Positions 58,585-64,000 of a DNA stretch of 64,000 nucleotides are shown piece by piece. The stretch is taken from assembly GCF_000512585.2 (NCBI RefSeq), contig NC_089241.1, positions 3,924,001-3,988,000 of the forward strand, read 5' to 3'. The notes under the pieces were generated by a model, which saw nothing but the letters and a program-made list of their open reading frames with translations, ran no database searches and was not told where the DNA came from. Every line of letters begins with the position of its first letter. Position 1 is the first letter of the stretch. The DNA is from Kwoniella bestiolae CBS 10118. Taxonomy: Eukaryota; Basidiomycota; Tremellomycetes; Tremellales; Cryptococcaceae. The translations under genes were made by a program, and so were the position numbers.

Positions 58585-61019
58585 TCATGCTTCAATCAAA
58601 CCCAAAGCCTTCTGCTTATCCTTGATAGCCTCTGCCAGCCTCTTGAAACCCAATTCAGTATCCTGTTCAAGATCGACGATGGAGAATGATAATCTAACAT
58701 TTGGCGACTTCCGTCCAGAGGGGTAGAACCTAATATCTCAATCCAAATTAGCTGACAATCCCACTACGACATTACAAGGTGTCTCTTCCCTCCCCAAAGA
58801 AGAGGGTATTCGATAGATGCTTATATGATGAGACCGCACTCACGCCATACCAGGTACACCCAGCACACCCTTCGCGAGCGCCTCGTGCCTTATCAAATCG
58901 TAACTGTCCTTAATGCCTGCTGGAGAAAGATCTAACCATAGGAACATCCCTGCAACAGGTGATACCCATGTAGCCAGCCCGTCAAGGTACTTGTGAGCTA
59001 CAGCTTCGAACTCTGCTCGTCGTTCGGCGTAGAGCTTGGCTACTGATCGACCGTGGGCTAGGAATCCCTCGATGCCCCCTGCGAATCAGGAATGTGAATT
59101 AGCAAGCGATGATGATGGATCGAATGCATAAGATGGATACTTGCAATGTTGCATCAATCTCAATGTGACAGCTTGAGAAACACCACTGGTGTGCAGGTTG
59201 GCTCCGGCAGTGAGCACATCTATAGCTTGGGTAATTTCTTTAGGTCCAGTAGCAAATCCCTACGTCGACATCAGCCATCAGTAATCAAGCTCTTCTACTG
59301 GCCAAAGGTCGTTGTTATACTTACTAATCGAAGACCCGCAGAAAGAAGCTTGGAGAAAGAGTCGAATCTGATGACATGTCCTGCTTCGGGATAGACTTGA
59401 GTTTCAAGTTCAAAGTAACTTGGGATAAGCTCGGTAGCGAGGTAGTCTACGATGGCAGATATCAGCTCAGATCGGAGGATGTGTGCAAGCTGAGAGCTAT
59501 ACATACAGTATGGATCATCTACGAGCAGGAGAGGACGAGCATTAGCATTCGCTTGGAAAGTAGCATATGATCAGTCATAGAATGATCCCTACTCACCCTC
59601 GAAGATCAACACATTGTACTTCTTACACACCTCCAAAACCTCCAATTTCCTTTCTCTTGGCGCAGAGCATCCAGAGGGGTTCGATCCGGTCGGTGAAGTG
59701 CTGAGCGTTCAATATCAGCTATCAATTTTCTTTTAAGAGATCGCCAGCAGACTCACTACAACACTTTAGGCCTCTTCTTGCCTTCTGGCCATTCCGACAA
59801 GATCCTTTCTAGGTTCTTTGCTGATAGACCTTGAGAGTCGACGTCGACCTCTAAATGCATTCAGGGATATCAGCTTTATCTAACGTATCATTCTCTTATC
59901 TCTAAGCGGGATATTGATCGCAATGCGTAGACTCACCGACCATTTCAGCATTGAGGATCCTAAGAGGTGGTAAAACTCCAGCGTAAATTGGGGTTTCGAG
60001 TAAGACTGGGTCTCCGGGATTGAGCAAAGCGTGGAACGCCTATTAGAGATGCGAAAGGCCGCTTATCAGCTTCCTCCGCGTAGAAGATTGTTCTTCTCTA
60101 TTACAACTGTATCTCAGATGTAATGAGAGAAATCCTCGACCCGCCCTGTCAATGCTTCTCGCCGAAGGTTGCTCCCAAGCTATTCTACTTCCTCTGCACA
60201 CATGCCATTCTGCCTCCCTTTGAAGAACCTTTGGGAGATGCCACCCACCTTAGACATCAAATCCTGACTCCCACTCCCAAAGCTCACACTCCACTTCCCA
60301 TCCCTCTCCTTCCCGTGCACATGGGATTGCAACCCTATAGCCCAATCTACCAGCTTACCCAACCCTGGCGAAGGGGAGTATTGAAGTGCGATATCCAGAT
60401 CCTCAGTATCGATCGTTAGACTTTCTTCTTTTCCTTGACCCGCTTCGGCAAGGGGTGTTTTCAGGTTGAGGGTTATGGAGGAGAAGGGGAATGTGGTGGG
60501 GTTGGGTCGGCCGGCGCTGTGTGGGGGTGGAGGGGTGTTAGTGGTGATTCGAAGAACTCAGAGAAGGGTCCCTCGTGCTTGTCAAGATGTGGGATATACT
60601 TGACAATTGAAATAGCATGTTTGGTGGTATCGCCAAAGTGGGCAGGGTGGGCACCGATACTCACAGCTATGATCATTCTCAAGTCAGCAAGATCCTTCTT
60701 CCACGCAAGTAAGGATCGAACACTCACGAAAGAGACGATCCCAGGCCCTTCAACAGCCATCAATCCTCGAACTGTACTCCATCACAGGCTTCAATCAGCT
60801 CTCTTATCGTTGCTGATCCCTGGGAGATACGCCAGACTCACTCCCATCAATCTGGGTAACCTTGGCTCTATCACTCAAAAACTCCCTTGGACTGAATCCC
60901 TTTTCTGAGCCTGTGGTACCTTTCCCATTGGCAGTGCTCTGTCCAACGGAAGCACCGTTGGTAGCTAGGGTGGAGGGGACTTTGGAAGGGATTGGTGAAC
61001 CGGTTTCGATATCTCCCAT
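58585..61019 (-). CDS. ARO8: PLP-dependent aminotransferase, Aro8/2-aminoadipate type
   Basis: Multi-exon gene. A disordered N-terminus (MGDIETGSPIPSK...) precedes the fold-type I domain. Visible motifs: MAVEGPGIVSF then AVSIGAHPAHFG; LVDWAIGLQSHVHGKERDGK with SVSFGSGSQDLMSKAFHALL; ETPIYAGVLPPLRILNAEMV; VLYTSPTGSNPSGCSAPRER; KKYNVLIFEDDPYYYL (the Asp and Tyr that contact PLP) and FDSFSKLLSAGLRLGFATGP, with the Schiff-base lysine in SFSK. The C-terminal domain has VSPVAGMFLWLDLSPAGIKD and the substrate-carboxylate Arg in PNVRLSFSI. Fungal relatives (Aro8, aminoadipate aminotransferase, kynurenine aminotransferase) exchange amino groups between aromatic amino acids or aminoadipate and 2-oxoglutarate; exact specificity is not readable here. 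Confidence 0.88.
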
Positions 61020-61695
61020 TTTTGTTGTAATCTGCGTTCTATTTGAGCTTTTCAGTTGCACAGTGAGTTGACGAAGAGTGAGATGTGTATGAGACAGAGC
61101 GAGATGGGATATACACAATGACAAGTAGGTATTATGTCGAGTCGAGTAGGAGATGATATGATTGTGATATTATCGAGTCAAAATACGAGTTTACCATCTC
61201 ACACAATTCACGAGTAACTCGTATCTGTTAGTGCGAGTGAAATACTCCATGATGGGAATTACCTCATCGGGTAATTCATGATTCGATTCCTTATCGGACT
61301 GGACCGAGGATCAGTTAGTCAGTTATACGTCCGAGTCGAATGGATCTGCAATCTGCAATCTGCAATCTGTCCTTCTTATCATTCCATACATACACTATAC
61401 GAAGATGACTGGAACAAGAGCAGTGAGAATACGAGCACGATAACAGGAACGAGCACGGATACTTTAAATCATGTCCATACGAGTACTTGAATGGCATGCG
61501 ATGAGTTATCCTTCTTTAGATAAACATCATAGCTTCTTTAGTCTACCTACGCGACATCTTAGTGAACTATCCCCCTCGATCTTCAGACCGGATCACTATG
61601 CCGCTCTACTGTAACCACACCTCGATTTCACTCAGAGTGCTACCATCTCCCGGACTTGTTCTCATTGCTCATCCTATCATCTACCCTCCCACGGT
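61020..61695. other. intergenic region with a short tandem repeat
   Basis: Upstream of the aminotransferase and downstream of the next minus-strand gene. Contains ATCTGCA repeated about three times at 61341-61370 and several CGAGTAA/ACTCG words near 61130-61230. No gene supported. Confidence 0.55.
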
Positions 61696-62355
61696 TTACG
61701 CCTTACTGATCATCCCCTCCAACCTCCCCTTCCGCTTACTCCTCCTCCTAAGCCAAACAACCAGCAAAAGCACCAACAGTACCCCTCCCACCGTACCTAT
61801 ACCATGAACAAAACACCATCAGCCTCCCATTCCCATCCCATCGCTCGTCCTAACAAGACTGCCTGACAATATGATGAAGGACAGATACCCAAACCCAGAC
61901 TTACATCCAATAATCAAACCCGCATTCTTCTGATACCCATCCAAACACTCATCGCTATCCGTCCCATTCCGTATACAAGCATTCGCAACGCCCATCACCC
62001 CCTCCGTCGATGTGCTCTCGCTGTCGTCCGTAGCTGTACTTGTCAGACTGGTTTTGGTTTCGGTCTTGGGTTCTGACTTTGAAGTGGTGCTTTCTTCTTC
62101 ATCTTCGACCGCTTTGCGCTTGGTACTGGTCGGTCGGTCTTCTTCTTCGTCCTCGTCTTTCTTGGTAGAAGTGGGTTTGGCGGTGGTGGTGGGGTCATCT
62201 TCTTCTTCGTCTTTTGAGCTGGATCGGGAAGTTGTGCTGGGTCGCTCGGTTGTTGTGGGCTTGTCTTCATCCTTTTCACGGGTGGTGGAAGTAGGGGAAG
62301 AAGGGGAGGGTGCGGTCGACGGGTCTTCGTCTTCCCCGAAACCTAACATTGGCAT
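61696..62355 (-). CDS. hypothetical single-pass membrane protein with acidic Ser/Thr-rich region
   Basis: Two exons (62355-61905, 61796-61696) join in phase to 183 residues. The first ~120 residues are low-complexity Ser/Thr/Asp/Glu/Lys repeats (for example KPTTTERPSTTSRSSSKDEE), likely disordered or O-glycosylated. ACIRNGTDSDECLDGYQKNA follows with two Cys, then a membrane segment formed across the intron (LIIGCTVGGVLLVLLLVVWL) and a basic cytosolic tail RRRSKRKGRLEGMISKA. The topology looks like a type I or III surface protein, but no N-terminal signal peptide is visible from the chosen ATG, so either an upstream exon is missed or the membrane segment acts as anchor. No family recognised. 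Confidence 0.6.
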
Positions 62356-63283
62356 GTTGCACGATCGCCGGTGTGATACTCGTAATCAAAGTTATGCAAT
62401 CCGTCAATGACCTTTTGAGCGTTAGGTTGGTTGGCGGTCAGTCAGATTTATGTATGATTATCGTATTATACTGTTTTCGTCTGAGCAGGGTCTTTTTGAA
62501 GTGTTTATGGTTATTTTGGACGAGGAGTGGATTAGTGGGTTTTTATTTTCTTTTACTATAGTGAATTACCACCAATCAGATTCAGATCGCAGATCGCAAT
62601 GGTTTTATGCTGTTTGACGAAACCCGAATTAACAACATGCCCACAAGATCCAAAGAGCATGGTTGCGCCGAACTGTTCGAGCTCATTAATCGACCCCTAT
62701 GGGTGACTCTCTTTGTGCGTACCACCATGGAGTTGGAACGCGTTTGATATGATGTCCTCCCTTTGATTCGGAGATACGAAACGCTCGAGAGTCGAACAGG
62801 AAGGAAGTCAAAGGATGGATGTACTTATGGAAGTGTGGTATAACCGAGCTAACTTAGTCCAGAGGATGAGTCTAGTATATGTGAACCATCGGACTATACT
62901 GCCCGGCTCTACCCCCGAGCAGAGATATCCAGCGTCGTGTCAGGAGTAATGCAGATCCGAGGGAGAGGGCTTTTCGTCGATGCAGTCAGTCAAATAACGA
63001 GGTCTGCTTACTAGTACGCTTACCTCAGATCCATGAGATAAGCGAACATGAGCGTGTCATCACACCATACGAGTAGAGGTGGAGGTGGATTAGCAATTAC
63101 TCACTCTGCACAAGTACCCATCTACTAAAGACCATTCGCCGTGCTCTAACTCATAGAGTATATCAATAAATAATATCCTCTTCATCTATCATATATTTTA
63201 CGAGTATACAGCACCCTATCAACTAAGCAAGCCACTGTACCACCACCTCCCAAGACAAGTCAAGTAACACAAGTTAGAGCAGA
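62356..63283. other. divergent intergenic region
   Basis: 928 bases between the single-pass protein gene and the third ABM gene; AT-rich, with no supported gene, RNA or repeat. Confidence 0.5.
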
Positions 63284-63788
63284 ATGGGATTCATCGTAGT
63301 TTTATTCCTACAGTTCGGGGCCGATAAAGTAGATGAGATCAAATCGAAGTTATTAGACGCAGCTGCTATCTGTGAGTGCTCGTCCGGTATAGAACATCTA
63401 ACCACAAGCTATGGGAGGTTCCAGAAGCCAGGAGTGAATGGGGTCCTGGGCTGGGCTCTGAAATGGAGATAGGTCATGCTAGAGGCTAAATGGGATATAT
63501 CGCAGATCGGAAAGACCCCGAAACGCTTGAATGGAATGTTCAGCAAGATTTGACTGATCACACGAAGATCACGCTGGTAGAGAAGTATGAACGGGAGTCT
63601 GTGAGTCGTCTCGTCACTTTCGCCTAGCCTTGGCGTTTGTACCACATCCATGAGCTTGCTAATTCCTTTCGATGTGATCCTAGTCTCTAACTGAGATTCA
63701 CCGAAAGAATCCTATCTACCAGGAGACAATCGATCTGATCACTTCGAATGTAACTAGCCCTATTGAGAAGCATTTCATACATACATAG
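63284..63788 (+). CDS. small ABM-fold protein, paralogue of the gene at 20.3 kb
   Basis: Three exons of 88, 95 and 105 bases (63284-63371, 63506-63600, 63684-63788) give 95 residues. MGFIVVLFLQFG is the first strand, VDEIKSKLLDAAAI the helix, then DPETLEWNVQQDL, ITLVEKYERES and SLTEIHRKNPIYQETI. Exon lengths, phases and the DPETLEW, YERESSLTEIH and KNPI strings are the same as in the gene at 20344-20877, so they are clear duplicates. The ABM-type dimeric barrel suggests an oxygenase or related small enzyme; substrate unknown. Neighbours here differ from those at 20 kb (no permease seen on the left side). Confidence 0.8.
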
Positions 63789-64000
63789 AGTATATATATG
63801 TAAATATATAGTTGAGATGTAAGCAAGATATTGAGTGAGCATCATCTATTGTGACGAATTGGGCGATTATGGTTATACCATATTATCCTATGCCAATCCA
63901 TCTTGTTACACAGTATCTGCTTGAGCTTCGATGTCATGCTCATGCTTCAGCGCAGATCTCCTCTTGAGGACCATACGTATCGCTCTCGCTCTTGCAATCT
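63789..64000. other. 3' flank at right window edge
   Basis: AT-rich TATATATATGTAAATATATA just after the stop; nothing further supported. Confidence 0.5.

Noticed and set aside
62012..62410. 132-codon plus-strand Ser/Val-rich open frame
   Set aside because: Antisense shadow of the low-complexity Ser/Thr/Asp/Glu region of the minus-strand gene.
1..64000. CRISPR array, operons or prokaryotic elements
   Set aside because: The window is intron-rich eukaryotic DNA; no regularly spaced repeats of that type.

Overview
The window looks like nuclear DNA of a basidiomycete yeast of the Tremellales (Cryptococcus/Kwoniella type). The genes are split by many short introns, mostly 50-80 bases, with GTGAGT-like donors and CTGAC/CTGAT branch sites. 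The protein set is a fungal housekeeping set: Atp11, U2 snRNP A', Cdc3-type septin, Nup188, acetyl-CoA carboxylase, GDP-mannose transporter, eS10, Kre6/Skn1, ferrochelatase and Sft2. Genus and species are inference; no rRNA or marker locus is present.

Layout. 1-15.6 kb is dense and ordinary: ATP11 (-, cut by the left edge), acyl-protein thioesterase (+), LEA1 (-), septin (+), an Sds3-like Rpd3-complex subunit (-) and NUP188 (+). 15.9-23.6 kb is a metabolic/accessory block: two small ABM-fold (antibiotic biosynthesis monooxygenase-like) genes and two Dal5/Fen2-type major-facilitator permeases. 23.6-29.8 kb is a gene-poor island with one disrupted cysteine-rich gene and an array of repeated, structured, Pol III-like RNA elements. 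29.8-37.2 kb is ACC1. 37.6-64 kb is again dense: a GLTSCR1-domain/AT-hook protein, a GDP-mannose transporter, a 94-residue membrane protein, eS10, KRE6, a WDR89 homologue and a ZNHIT2 homologue sharing a 242-base promoter, ferrochelatase, SFT2, an Aro8-like aminotransferase, a single-pass acidic Ser/Thr-rich protein, and a third ABM-fold gene that is a close paralogue of the one at 20.3 kb with identical exon lengths.

The most interesting signal is a family of five same-strand elements at 19.6, 27.8, 28.4, 28.6 and 28.8 kb. Each has a TATA-like box about 25-30 bases upstream, a 5' strand like GGTCGCG followed by TAGC (A-box-like), a variable middle of 88-382 bases, a hairpin, and then an invariant CGCGATC that can pair with the 5' strand to close a 7-bp terminal stem. 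GATCAA with an overlapping B-box-like match and usually a T-run follow. The 5' strands differ between copies (GGTCGCG, GATTGCG, GATCGTG) yet keep pairing through G-U or compensating changes, and the 3' hairpins differ in sequence but not in form. This suggests a tRNA-like Pol III non-coding RNA family, or a structured SINE-like repeat; I do not recognise it as a described family.

Exon boundaries were worked out by hand from splice signals, reading phase and protein-family expectation. They close in phase for ATP11, APT1, LEA1, SDS3-like, ACC1, eS10, the ABM genes and the 94-residue protein. They are less certain for NUP188 intron 3, the first intron of the GDP-mannose transporter and parts of KRE6.
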